Assembly (NCBI GenBank): GCA_037693485.1
Contig: CM075351.1
Span: 69,528,001-69,592,000, forward strand
DNA from: Kitagawia praeruptora
Taxonomy: Eukaryota > Streptophyta > Magnoliopsida > Apiales > Apiaceae
Direction of reading: 5' to 3'
Length of the DNA stretch: 64,000 nt
The translations under genes and the position numbers were made by a program. This document shows positions 1-11,532 of this stretch, piece after piece; the stretch's first letter is position 1, and each line of letters begins with the position of its first letter. The notes under the pieces were generated by a model. It did not search any database, was not told the DNA's origin, and saw only the letters and a program-made list of their open reading frames with translations.

Positions 1-690
1 GATAAGGGAGCGTAAACAAAAATTTTAGCAGAAACTGTAAAGGTAATGAGAAAAGGATGGAGAATCCGAAAGGGAAAAGGGAGAGAATGGGAAGAGAACT
101 TAAAAAAATCACCACCTATACTTGTACAAGCATGTTAACTGTTTCTACAATAATGGATTAAACTAACAAGATCAAAGAAACTTGACAGACTTCCGGTCTC
201 AACAAATTTTGCTGCCTGAATCATTTCTTCAGCTCCATTTTCTTTATTTTCAGCTCTGATTTCTTTATTTTCCATTCTGTAAAAAATTTCTGACAGAGAC
301 CTGGTTTTCCTAAAATACCATGATGGACGTGTATGACTCAATTACTTCTGCACCTTTAATTTCCCCAAAATTTGTTCAATACAAGTGCTAGGATATGTTT
401 ACAAGTTCAATACAATGTAGTACCTAACATGTTTACATGCTTTGTCAGTTGTGTGCATGTACTTCGAGCTAGATATAGGTGCTTAGACCATCTCCAACCC
501 AACTTCAAATTTGTATGCAAGGAAAAGGTGACCCATGCACGAGTATATTTAATTTAAAGAAGTGAAACAGAAGTAGATATGAACTTGGTACTTATTCTCT
601 TGAAACATACTACCATCATTTGCATGAAGCATGATGATAATGGGGCTTGCCTACCTTTGATTTGTAATTGAGGCTGCGCTTTCATTTTTT
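1..690. other. Intergenic, nothing recognised
   Basis: No open frame here resembles a known protein and no clear terminal repeats were seen. The composition is AT-rich and the short frames have no family resemblance. A phrase near 487 (ACCATCTCCAACC) resembles the end of a MITE, but no partner end was found. Confidence 0.5.
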
Positions 691-1130
691 CAGAATGACA
701 TTTGAAGGAACTGAACCCAACAATATTTACCTTCGTAGCAGCATGCAGTCACATTGGCTTGGTTAACAAGCAAGGGGTGGATATTTTTGGGTCTATAATT
801 GACGCCTATGTACCCACCAAAATTTTATAACTATGGAAACACTGTTTTCATTTGGGGTCCGAACAAGGAGACTTCACGGCTCTAGAGAACTTCTCAAAAG
901 AATGCTGTTTGAACCGGATGCTATACTTTGGACAGCCGTTCTCGGAGCTTGTAAATTTTTTCGGAATGAAGAATGGGCAGAAGCTAGACGATGATGAAAC
1001 TTGTACCAATAGAGCCTGATGTCGATGACGGGAATTTAATTATGTTGTCAAATGTATATCCCCTAGCCAAACAGTTGGAGAAGGCTGTCAGTAACCAATA
1101 AACTCGAGGAGATCCCGAGCAGTAGTTCAA
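690..1130 (+). pseudogene. PPR protein C-terminal remnant
   Basis: Translating three frames in succession gives a pentatricopeptide-repeat C-terminus. The pieces are EPNNI..AACSHIGLVNK (about 705-775), ELLKRMLFEPDAILW (about 885-933), TAVLGACKFFRNEEWAEA and, after a shift near 990, EPDVDDGNLIMLSNVYP. This is the usual last PPR plus E-motif order of plant PLS-type PPR proteins, which act in organelle RNA editing. Stops and at least two frameshifts break it, and no 5' part is present, so it is a dead fragment. It could have been carried by a transposon or left by a deletion. A second, different PPR relic lies near 13450-13880 on the other strand. Confidence 0.75.
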
Positions 1131-1857
1131 TTTAAGTTGATAATTCATGAATTTAGTACTTTGCAGTGAATCAAACTTTCCATCCAATAAATACTACAAA
1201 ATGCTATATGGGATGATATACAAATTGAAAAAGGGCAGGCTATGAAGCTTTCAGAAACCAGTCAACCACTGTTTGACAAGATATTGATGAAAAAGAGAAG
1301 AGGCAGTGTGAGTTCAGTGCAGCAAAAACTTGCAATAGCCTTTCGAGCTCCTCAATATCCAGGATTGGTTTGTGATGACTGCCATTCAGACACTAAATTT
1401 ATTTCAACAATTACTCATTGGAAGTTCATCATTAGAAATTGAGTTGATTTCATTATTTTGTTGCTAGCACATGCTCGTCATGTAAGGACTTCTGGTGAAA
1501 TTATAAGATGTAGGCAGTTATCGTCTTATTGTAAATATAATGGTTGATATTGGAAATGCAGATATTGGAGCCAACGTCCCTTTATATGCAAAGCAATACA
1601 ATTGTTCTCTTTGATGGCCAAACAATTGTTCAGACTCTTGATTAAAACAGTCCATCATGTTCAAGTTCAATGTTCTGAAATGGCTAAGCATTCGACAAAA
1701 CTTTGGGCAATTAGGTATCAAATGTGGAAAGTTTACGTGTGCACTTATTTTTTCATATAATGTGGCTTATATGCTTTATAAATGAATATTTGCTTTAACA
1801 AATTTCAAGTTGAACGAAAATCTAGAACTTGGAAGAACGATAAAAGATAAACACTTA

Positions 1858-2128
1858 GGCCATGTTTGTTTCAAGGGATTATAATTCTCAAATTATTATC
1901 TTATAAATCTCAAACGTAAGGGATTATAATCTCATGAATTCACATTTTGATCATTGTTTTAGTTCACTCTCATGGGATTATAATACCTTATGAAAGAAGG
2001 TATTATAATCCCATAGAAATGAATCAAAAAGATGATAGCAATATACTTCCATGGGATTATAATCCTTTAAATTTAAGAAAGATAGTGTAATTTTCCAAGG
2101 ATTATAATCCACTAAAACAAACATGGCC
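1858..2128. mobile_element. Tourist-like MITE (271 bp)
   Basis: The ends are inverted repeats, GGCCATGTTTGTTT on the left and its complement on the right. TTA is duplicated on both sides (1855-1857 and 2129-2131). The interior holds several copies of GGGATTATAAT in both orientations. The TTA target duplication and size fit PIF/Harbinger-type MITEs. No coding capacity. Confidence 0.85.
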
Positions 2129-2699
2129 TTAGTACTTTAACTATCTCATCACTCTCTACGTGTACACTCATTGAATTGCAACCTCAACAGAGTTTGTGAA
2201 CTCTTTGTATTATTTCCCAAAATTCTTTAGTTCCAGATTAACATGGACACTGATTCTGTAGATTATAATAAATTCACCATGCGCAATGGTGCAAAATAAG
2301 ATTTCACACAACTTATGGTATGAAATAAATAATATTTCACTATTTTTTCAAAAATACATTACCAAAAATGCCATTTACTGCAAGTCTGCAACCCAACTTT
2401 GTGAAATGATATAATTAAGGCTGTATCTAAAAATACGAAATAGTGAAATTTGGTACTTTTTCATGCAAGAACTAATATCGCATCCGTTTAGAAGAACCCA
2501 TTTGAGTGATTTGCATATGTTTATTGTAATTTAGACTTGTTTAACCCAAAAGCTAGTAGAGTTTGTCACTTCAAGTGTCAGCATAGTAAGTGTAATTGTT
2601 TTTATGCTACTTCCAGAAGCTGCCATTAGAAAGTTAGTTACTCCGTAATAATTTGAGTTGTTTTCTTCTTCGAATGACTCCTTTTTGGTAGGATGATGA
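2129..2699. other. Spacer, no gene seen
   Basis: AT-rich spacer between two MITEs. I see no coding frame with family resemblance. A loosely palindromic stretch around 2256-2470 could be an old MITE, but its ends are not clear. Confidence 0.4.
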
Positions 2700-2707
2700 T
2701 TTAGACT

Positions 2708-3373
2708 CGGGGTGAACACCGGACGGGTTGAGGGAAAAAACAACTCAACTCAATGAGCACGGGTTTTTAAAAATTAATCCGTTCAATCCACGGTTTTGGA
2801 CGGGCGGGTTAGTCGGGTTTTGAACGGTCCGGGTTGGGTTAGGGCGGGTTAGTCGGGTTGAAAATCGGAAGAATTTTGCAAAAAAATGCAAAAAATTCTG
2901 TCTAGAAAATGCAGAAATTCTCCCCAGAAAATGCAAAAATGTGTTGCAGAATGTAGAAAATGTGTTGCAGAATGTTACAGAATGTAGAAAGTGTTGCAGA
3001 ATGTTGCAGAGTGTGTTGCAGAATGTAGAAAGTGTTGTAGAATGTAGAAAATGCGAAAAATGCAGAAAATGAATGCGAAAAATTGCAGAAAATATTTAAT
3101 CAATATGCATTGTTATGTAACAGAATGTAGAAAATGCGAAAAATGCAGAAAATGAATGCGAAAAATTGCAGAAAATATTTAATCAATATGTATTGTTATG
3201 TAAACGGGTTGGGTTTGGGTTAGGGTCAAAATTTGTTAAACCATAACCCAACCCAATTAGTACGGGTTTTTTAAAAATCAACCCATTCAATCCACGGGTT
3301 TGGACAATCCGGGTTGGTCGGTCGAAATAAGGAGCGAGTTGGGGCGGGTTGGGTAAATTTTGTTCACCCCTAA
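2708..3373. mobile_element. hAT-like non-autonomous element (666 bp)
   Basis: The ends are GGGGTGAACA and TGTTCACCCC, and the 8-bp sequence TTTAGACT is duplicated on each side (2700-2707 and 3374-3381), which is the hAT signature. Both subterminal regions carry GGGTTGGGTTAGGG-like repeats in opposite orientation. The centre is a GCAGAATGTAGAAAATG minisatellite. No transposase is encoded. Confidence 0.88.
2930..3190. repeat. GCAGAATGTAGAAA minisatellite
   Basis: Imperfect tandem units built from GCAGAATGTAGAAAATG and GTGTTGCAGAATG. They include a larger direct duplication, in which the block beginning CAGAATGTAGAAAATGCG is seen twice. The array lies wholly inside the hAT-like element. Confidence 0.75.
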
Positions 3374-3381
3374 TTTAGACT

Positions 3382-4382
3382 ATTATGCGACAGATAAGAT
3401 TCCAATTTTAGAGATAAAATTGGCTTACAGAAGGTACCTGGAAGGAGATAAGAAAGAGGATTATTTGAGGGGTTTGCCAAAGAAAAAACGACAGCTACCC
3501 ATATATTATTTCCAAAGCCTTTTTCTCTCGTTCACACCTTATTTTTGTAATATTTTACATTTAATCCTTCAGTTTATAAATTCAATCACCCCCCCCCCCC
3601 CCCATTTAGATAACTATATAGTACGAATTAAATTACATATATTACTGGTGAAAAAGCTTTGATACGAAATTGGTTTTTTTTTTTTTTTTGGATACGAAAT
3701 CGGTTAGTGTGAGAATGAAAGGTAAAATGACATTGTATTTGTTACAAGTATTGAAGGCTGATCCTCCTTTCCAGTTCTGATTGATGTTTAAATTTTAACC
3801 TTTTAGTACAGACTTGATTTTTTAAAATATAAAACAATTGTTCAGTCCTGGTTGAAATTTTGTTAAACAGCAGTTAATCCCGCTTCCTTAAAAATAACTG
3901 TATTGTCCTGCCACAATTTGCAAAAATTAATAAAAATACAGTGAGCAGATATGTCTGGGTCTCTATAGAAGTGGAGATAATATAGAGCAAGGCAATTCAC
4001 ATTACACACACGGAGCTGTGTGGGTGACTTGAGGCCCAAAACGCGTAAGATCACTTTGCATGCTTCATGCATCACGTACTACTCCTATATTTAATCGGCA
4101 AAAGAACTGATCGATCGGACAAATATACGTACTTTTTTACTTTATTGGAGGAGAATATGCGATTTTAGTTTTTGCAGAAGTAGTAGGTGGAACGTCGTTG
4201 TAAGGAAAAAGAGAAATATTGATGTTTGGATGGAACTTTGGTTTGATAGAGATGATCATGATTTAGTTGCTATGTAAAGTATATTGGATGTTTACAGGAT
4301 TGGATTTATATGTTCATACACAATTCAATGAAACATTTAGTAAATTCGACGATATCCATAAGTTAATCCGAACATAAACATT
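3382..4382. other. Spacer with homopolymer runs
   Basis: No gene recognised. There is a poly-C run near 3590-3603 and a poly-T run near 3673-3689 flanked by two copies of GATACGAAAT. The short frames here have no family resemblance. Confidence 0.4.
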
Positions 4383-4384
4383 TA

Positions 4385-4684
4385 CTCACTCCGTCCCATT
4401 TCATGTGAATCTCTTTCCTTTTTGAGACGTCCCAAAAAGAATGAACATAATATATTTACTATTTTTTAACACTATTTTTCACTATTACACCTACTATTTC
4501 TCCACTTTTTTATTAAATAAATACTATTACATCCACTATTTTTCTCCACTATCTCAAATCTATTATTAAATATTGATAGCTCCCACCACTTTATCCACTT
4601 TTCAACTAACTTTACTCTTTTTTACTACATTTTCTTAATCTCCATGAAAGTCAAACAAGTTCATTCATTTTGGGACGGAGGGAG
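4385..4684. mobile_element. Stowaway MITE (300 bp)
   Basis: The termini are CTCACTCCGTCCC and GGGACGGAGGGAG, with TA duplicated on both sides (4383-4384 and 4685-4686). This is the canonical Stowaway (Tc1/mariner) terminus of plants. The interior is AT-rich and non-coding. Confidence 0.93.
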
Positions 4685-4736
4685 TAGTAAATTCGATGAT
4701 ATCCATATTACAAGCCAATTCGAACTTAATATAGTA

Positions 4737-5200
4737 CTAGCTTATAATTCGTGTCAAGCACGGGCATAGATTGAACACACAATTGAGATTAAAATATTAA
4801 TATTAGTATTTTATTTAATTAGTTATAGAGAATCGAATATGAGATAAAGCTAGAAAAATTAAAATAAATAAATTTTTATAATTATGTAGTTGTAGGCAAT
4901 TGAACACGAGGTAAAGCTAAAAAAATTAAAGTAAATAAATCTTGTATAATAATGTAGTTGTAATGAATCGAACTCCGAAATTAATGATAATTAAATTTGG
5001 TATCTTAATACTATTATGTATCATTAAAACATGATTTTTCACATTAATAAAGAATATATAGATTTTCAAGCAATTCAATCGACAACATTCATAACAGAAC
5101 TCAATCGAAGGTCGGTTGAATAAAATTTTAAAAAAATAATACTATAATTTCTCTACTTTGAGCAATCCTAACTACGACATTTTCACTCGTCGATTATGGT
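4737..5200 (-). mobile_element. Helitron 3' end, minus orientation
   Basis: Read on the minus strand, the sequence ends with a GTGC-centred imperfect hairpin followed by ATTATAAGCTAG and then T. This is the CTRR|T terminus of Helitrons and closely resembles the end at 22179. The matching 5' end was not located, so the right boundary is a guess. Non-coding. Confidence 0.55.
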
Positions 5201-5229
5201 TACTCCTGCATAATTTCTAATATAATTAG

Positions 5230-5423
5230 GGAAAATGTTAACCACAGCCCTTAGGGCTATGGTTAAGATGTTATGTTGTAGTTTTTAATTGGCTAAGAGT
5301 TGTGCCCCACTTGCAAAAAAGTATGTGCCCCCATGCATTCACATAAATCATCCAATAAAAATCCACCACATGGCAAAAATTAATCCTTAAACATAGCCCT
5401 AAGGGCTGTTGTTAACAGGACCC
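5230..5423. mobile_element. Mutator-like MITE with 9-bp target duplication
   Basis: The element is bounded by GGAAAATGTTAACCACAG and CTGTTGTTAACAGGACCC. TATAATTAG is duplicated exactly at 5221-5229 and 5424-5432. Terminal inverted repeats of about 35 bp share the core CAGCCCTTAGGGCTATG. A 9-bp duplication indicates Mutator-type insertion. Confidence 0.88.
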
Positions 5424-5514
5424 TATAATTAGTAGTGCTCCCTCTGTATACATTGTACATTGGAAATGGAGACGCGACACGCGTTTTAAGATTACTAACT
5501 ATTACAGGGCATGT

Positions 5515-6005
5515 TTGGCTGCCGTCTTATAAGCCAACTTATGGTTTATAAGATCAAATGAATTTATTAGGGTGTTTGCCTACCAACTTATTTTACTGAC
5601 TTATGATCTTATAAGTTCATAAGTTGAAAGTTAGAAAGTCCCAACATTCATCTTATTTCTCTTAACTTATTTCTTGATACACGTGATATATAATATTCTT
5701 CAAATCTTCAAAATCATATATCTTTTGATCCGTTCATTAAAAAATTGATATTTATATATCAAATTTCTCTACTCATCGAGATCTATCCATTGATATCCAT
5801 TATTATATATTAAAAAACAAATATTTTGAAATTAATAAAAAAAGTTAACTTATAAGTTCTGATTTACCAAACACTCTACTGATTTATAAGTTCTGATTTA
5901 CCAAACACTTTAGTGACTTATAATTTCTGATTTACTTATAACTTATAATCAACTTATGGGCTTAAAGTCATAAGTTACTTTTTTTAAGCTAAGCCAAACG
6001 GGCAC
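5515..6005. mobile_element. MITE family B, copy 1
   Basis: The ends GGGCATGTTTGGCT and AGCCAAACGGGC are inverted repeats, and the subterminal regions are rich in ACTTATAAG. A central stretch around TCGAGATCTATCCATTG is the reverse complement of one at 17523-17590, so this and 17323-17806 are copies in opposite orientation. The target duplication is unclear. Confidence 0.72.
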
Positions 6006-6159
6006 ATAGTTACATAACTTATTTTTACAATGAGAAAAATTTAAATCCTATTTTTATGTAAAAAAAAAAATTAAAAATAAGTTATGAACCTTGAAATGCG
6101 TTTCAAACACTCTAAAAAAAATGTATGAAAATGAATGGACCGAAGGAGTATGCATCTTA

Positions 6160-6545
6160 GAGCAAGTCCAATGCTAGATGCTAAATATCTATTGCTATTG
6201 CTATAATATAGCATCAAAAAATGTGTTTTGGTGCTAAAATAAAAGTTGCACTCCAATGCTATTTTCATAACTAGTTTCAAATTTAACTAACTTTTTCCCA
6301 TTTTAGTATACTTTTGGTATCTAGTGATGTATAATATAATAATTTTTTAATTATTATCCTCCATTTGTAGTACTTGATAATGGGACAAATAAGGATGGAT
6401 CCATCCTAGGTTTCAAATATAGAACCAAGGATGCATTTTTTCATGGATGCATCCAAATATGAAACTCCTTTGGAATTGGTTTTTTTTGCATTTGATGCTA
6501 TAATATAGCAATAGAACTAGATATAGCATTGCATTGGACTTGCTC
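6160..6545. mobile_element. Tourist-like MITE (386 bp)
   Basis: The terminal inverted repeats GAGCAAGTCCAATGC and GCATTGGACTTGCTC are flanked by TTA on each side (6157-6159 and 6546-6548). This is typical of PIF/Harbinger MITEs. Short open frames inside are not real genes. Confidence 0.87.
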
Positions 6546-6548
6546 TTA

Positions 6549-7714
6549 GAGCAGCTATGTCTTCCGTTCAGCTGGTATTTGTGTGTGTTTTCCTCCTCCA
6601 AGGTTCGACTTCTCAGCATACTTTTTTTTTTCAACTTTTAACATTATGTTTTGTATTTCAAACTTAAAACAATGCTAACCATTATTTTAGGTATCACATT
6701 AACTAAATTTAGAGTTGATTCAAAAAAAAAAAAAAAAAACTAAATTTAGAGTTTAATTTTATTTTATTTTACAATAAATATTTTTTTAAAATTTTAAAAA
6801 TTTCGTATAACGTAAATTTGGCCACTAGAATTTCCTTCTGCGTGCCCTTGACCATCTGTTGGAGTTGTCGATGACTGATTTTGTGGGCATGTAGTGCTCG
6901 TTCCTTCCCGTCTTGATTGTAACGTGCATAGAAGAACATCAATTTATCAAGAGCAGCTCGATATCTCTTACTTCTAGTATGCATGAGTAATAGCTGAGTA
7001 ATTTACCAAGAGGTTGTCTTTGAATGCCACGTGTACATTAAGTATATACTACAACGGATGCTTCCTGGAAACATCCTCCCCCTAGCCAGCTCTCGTATCC
7101 ACTATAAAGCTTCATACTTGACTACATTTTTAGTACATCGATCTTCATCCCTCTCTAACACATTAATACTCTTCATCCCTGTCTATCGATCCTTCGATCA
7201 CCATCTCTCTTTTGCATACTTTCTCGAAAAGCACCTAAACACCAAAACTCACCAGTCAGCCTACTATATACACACACACACAAGACAACACAAACAATAT
7301 TAAACCATATCACACCACAATTTCCAGATACTTAAACTTGATCAGATGCAAACCTAGCTACAACGACACATGTATCCTCCATAAGCTCACGAGTAGTTGC
7401 ATTCAGCACAATCCACATACACAAGCTTGCTCGCCTACACACAAAGACGAGCCCTAATAGAGATTCAGTTTCGCATACAACTCAATATCCAACCGTGTTT
7501 TAATTGTAGATTCAGTTTGTTGTCTGGCCTAATATAGACAAATTGAGCATTAATTAGGTACTCCATATTATAAGTTTGTACGGCTGTACCCTCTCCTGTC
7601 TCCTGTGTGACCGCCGCCATTTGGCTAACAACAGTCATCAATTGTCACAGAAAAAGTAAGGTTTATTTTAGACTGTTTCAGTTATTAAGACATGCGTGCA
7701 TGATTATCTTATTA
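6549..7714. other. Upstream region of the ATPase gene
   Basis: No gene recognised. The stretch from about 7080 to 7470 is C- and A-rich with CACACACA runs and may include promoter or 5' untranslated sequence of the gene starting at 7870. No TATA box can be assigned with confidence. Confidence 0.35.
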
Positions 7715-7726
7715 TACTCTCTCTCT

Positions 7727-7773
<47 letters not shown>
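7715..7773. repeat. (CT)n microsatellite
   Basis: A nearly pure CT run of about 59 bp with two CCCT interruptions. It sits about 100 bp upstream of the ATPase start codon. Pyrimidine tracts are common in plant 5' leaders, so this may be transcribed, but that is inference. Confidence 0.95.
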
Positions 7774-7776
<3 letters not shown>

Positions 7777-7869
7777 TTGTTCTTTTTAACTGGATAATAT
7801 ATACATCTCTAGCTACTACTTGATGTACATATAGATTGTCATCATTGTACGATCTACAGGGTACGTAAC

Positions 7870-10800
7870 ATGTCAGAGGCCAACCCAAGTATCGACTATG
7901 AAGCTCAGAGTTTACTAGTTTTTACAGGCGATTCCTCACCGCGTCACATTTGGACCCGAATTATTGTGCTCCTTCACTCAATTTCAAAATTCAGATCTGA
8001 AGCTGAGAGTAGTTACACTAGTATCGATGAGCCTAATGATGAAGATGGTGAAGAAATTCCTATACAAAATATTGTAAGTACTGAATTCTCTTTCTACAAA
8101 TTTTACTTTTGATGTAGCTCATCTTCAGTTTTGATCATCGAACGAAATGAAGATGTACTCCATGACACTGCATTAATAATTTTAACGACTAACCTGAAGA
8201 AATAGTAGACGATGAATAATCTCTGTTTATTTATATATGGGTTGGAATCCTTAAACAAAAGATTAGTAGTCAATGAACTATATAGAATATATGTTTGATG
8301 AATAACTATTTTGAAATATTAAATTACTTACCAGGGGCAGTCTGAAATCATTGTTGTTGTTGATGGCTCATCAAGCACATATGATGGTTTATTAAAGATT
8401 GGTTCTGTGCAAGAGAATAGCCTCGGTAGCAATAAGGACCAGCTCCACTCAAATGTCACCTCACATGCCCTGCTGGATAATAGTCATCATGGCATTGAGC
8501 TCCTGAGTCTATCTAAAGTTGGTGAAATTTCTGTCAGCACTCCTACTGCATCTCGGAATACCTCAACCGTTGATTCTGTGCTGCCAAAGAGCCATCAGGA
8601 CAAGCTCCAACGTAGCCAAACAAAAAAAATCACTCAAATCATGAAGGAGAAGGATTTAAATTCATTCAACAGTTTTGGAGGTATCCATGGAGTGGCAGAT
8701 GCATTGAGTTCTGATCTGGTCAAGGGACTTTACGATGGGGATGATATTCGTCAACGTAAAATGAAAAAAGACATCCAAAATCAGTTGCCAAAAAGCTGTT
8801 TCATTCGCTTACTGATTGATACATGCAAAAGTGCAACAACAATTCTTCTTTTAGTGGTTGCAATACTGTCTCTTGGCTTTGGATTAAAGGAGGAAGGTCC
8901 GCATACAGGTTGGGTTGATGGAGCCATTATATTTCTCATGATTACCATGCTAGTTCTGTTTACTTCGTCTTGCAGATATTATCATGAAAGAAATTTGCTG
9001 AAGAAGTTAAGGAAGCAAGGTGTTCCAACAGATACTGTTCAAGTAACTAGAGGCGAATGTAATCAGCCCATCAGTATATCGGATCTTGTGCCTGGTGATA
9101 TAGTTTTGCTTGAGAGCGGATATGAAGTTCCGTGTGATGGTTTTTTTATAGATGGTAAATCACTAGAAGTGGATTCTGGATCACAGGCCGTAATTGATGA
9201 CAACAATCCGTTTTTGTTTTATGGTTCAAGGGTAATCAATGGCAGTGGAAGGATGATTGTAGCATCTGTGGGCACGAACACGGTTTGGAGTGAACTGATG
9301 AGGACTATTTCTGGTGATAAAAAGTCTAAGGTAGAAGCTCATCTTGACAAGTTAATGAAAAAAACCCATATAGCTGGTCTCCTGATAACTATCCTCATCT
9401 TTATAGCATCCTTCCTGCAGCTTGTGTTAAAGAAAGTAGATGATACAAATGGGTACTGGTCAGAAGTCAAGGATAAACCAACCGCAATCAGAGTTATATG
9501 TAATACCTTTGAGAAAATAATCACAGAACCAAAGGGCACAGCAAAAACCTTGACAAATCTATTTAGTATCTCACTGGTTGGAATAATGGACAATATGCCT
9601 ATGGTTGTTTCAATTGCTGTCACTTTATGGAATGACAAGGTTCTATCAGATAAGGGTACCTGGCATGATTTACTAGCGTGCGTTAAGTCATCGTCAGTCA
9701 CTTGTATCTGCACAGACAAAATTGGCGGGTTGACTGAGCACCAGATGGAAGTTAACATGGTTTCTGTTGGATGTGATGTTATAAGTGACAGCTCTAGCCT
9801 TTCCCCGAAAGTTCTTGAAGTGCTTTGTGAAGGTATTGGCACATCAGTCTTGACGTCTGCAGATGCTTGTAACAGGATGGAGGCATCACTCTGTCTTTCG
9901 GCTAATGATGCAATTGGGCTTACGAGCAACAATTTGAAAACAAATTGGGAGCTTCTGCGGTGGACAGAATCAGACCCGTGTATAAATCCTTCTGAAGTGT
10001 TGATTAAGAAATTTGAAGAAGATGATATGTGTCTGCATTGGAAGGGACCTGTCGGGGAAATTTTGTCCAATTGTTCCCGTTACTATGATAAGGAAGGGAA
10101 CCTACATCGCATGAACAGTCAGAAAAAGCTGGCATTTGAGGATGTTAATACAGATATGTTGAACAAACAATTAAAAACAGTGGCACTTGCTTGTAGACCC
10201 GCTGTTGTCCGTAGACTGGAAGGAAATGACTTAGATTTAATAGGACTGATTGGTTTGAAAGATTCAGGTAAAAGAACTACCAAGGTGGCAATCACAAGTG
10301 CTTTTGAAGGTGGGGTTAAAACTATACTTGTTTCAGCAGATGATATTTCTTTACTCAAACCTATTGCAGTTGAAAATGGGTTGCTCAATCCAACATCAGA
10401 CCTTGTGCTCAAAGGTGAAGATTTTCAAGTACTAACCGACACGGAGAGGATGGAGAAGATAGATAGAATATGCGTTCTGGGAAATTGCCTTCCAGCTGAT
10501 AAGCAGTTTTTTGTAAAATGCTTAAGGGACAGAGGAGAGGTGGTGGCCATGGTTGGAATGCAAACAAATGATGCTCCAGCACTAAAAGAATCTGACATAG
10601 GGGTGGCTATGGGGGCGTGGAACTCAGAAGTGGCGAGGGAATGTTCTGACCTAACTATCTGGAATGAGGATCTATGTTTCTTTTTTGACGTGATCTGTTG
10701 TGGAAGATGTGTTTACGGGAAGTTGCAGAAGTTCATTCAAGTGCTGCTTATTATGACAGTTTCTAGCTCACTGATAAACTTCATTGGTGTAATTTTCACG

Positions 10801-11532
10801 GGGGATTCCCCAGTGACAGCAATTCAATTGTTTGGACTAAACCTCTTCATGACCTTTATAGATGGCATGGCACTGTTGGGATCACCACTAGCTAGGAGAC
10901 AGGGTAATGAATTCACAGTTAGACCTACAGGCCCTCTTCTAAACATGGCCATGACAAGAAACATAATTGCTCAATCGTCATACCAGATTATAATTCTAAT
11001 GACTCTGCAGCAAAAACAGCATCTCTTTGACATAACTGAGCAATCAATTCAGTCCATGATCTTCAATAGCCTAATCATATGCCAGGTTTTTAACCTGTTC
11101 AGTGCTAGAGAGCTACAGAAGAAAAACTTTTTCAAAGGTATTCATCATGATTTCTGGTTTTGGTGTGCTTTGGCTATTTACATTTTGCTGCACACATTAT
11201 ATGTTTCCATTGGATATAGACTAGCTAGAGACACACGTTTGAGTTATAGATTATGGGCAGGTTGTTTTTTAATTGGTATTCTTTCATGGCTGGTTGATTG
11301 GATTTGGAAGCTTGTACTTCCTTCTAGTAGGATAGAATGTTTTACTGGCTTGCTTATATATTGCGCTGGAAAATGCAATATAGTCATATTCAAGAAAGAT
11401 TGGTGGTTAGGGAAGAGCGGATGTTTACATTCTGAATCTTTACCACCAGAAACCAATTCTAATCTTCATGACCCCCTCATCAACACCTCAGAATCTATAA
11501 GCGCCCCATGTCAAAATGTGACATTAGAATAA
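7870..11532 (+). CDS. P2B (ACA-type) Ca2+-ATPase-like protein, probable pseudo-pump
   Basis: The coding sequence joins 7870-8073 and 8335-11532, both phase 0. The acceptor could also be 8341, two codons shorter. The product is about 1133 aa. Plant ACA pumps move Ca2+ out of the cytosol and are usually near 1020-1090 aa. The N-terminus holds a basic-aromatic stretch (RHIWTRIIVLLHSISKF) like the calmodulin-binding segment. Ten membrane spans can be placed, six of them after the cytosolic loop. The phosphorylation Asp is kept (CTDKIGGLT, codon at 9715) but DKTGT is now DKIGG. The actuator TGES is GSQA (9178), the hinge GDGTNDAP is GMQTNDAP (10555), VPEGLP in TM4 is MDNMP (9586), and the TM6 N-x-x-x-D Asp is Thr (10852). 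The frame is open for over 3.1 kb with no stop. Transport activity therefore looks unlikely although the fold is kept. The nearest family is probably ACA12/13. Confidence 0.9.
8074..8334 (+). other. Intron of the Ca2+-ATPase-like gene
   Basis: The donor is GTAAGT at 8074 and the acceptor CCAG ends at 8334, with an alternative GGGCAG ending at 8340. Both acceptors preserve the frame between the N-terminal exon and the main exon. AT-rich. Confidence 0.8.

Noticed and set aside
2800..3360. GGGTTGGGTTAGGG repeats as telomeric sequence
   Set aside because: They are the degenerate subterminal arms of an hAT-like element with a proven 8-bp target duplication.
9339..10070. Open frame of 243 codons on the minus strand within the ATPase gene
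   Set aside because: It is antisense to conserved ATPase sequence, has no family resemblance and is explained by codon bias of the sense frame.
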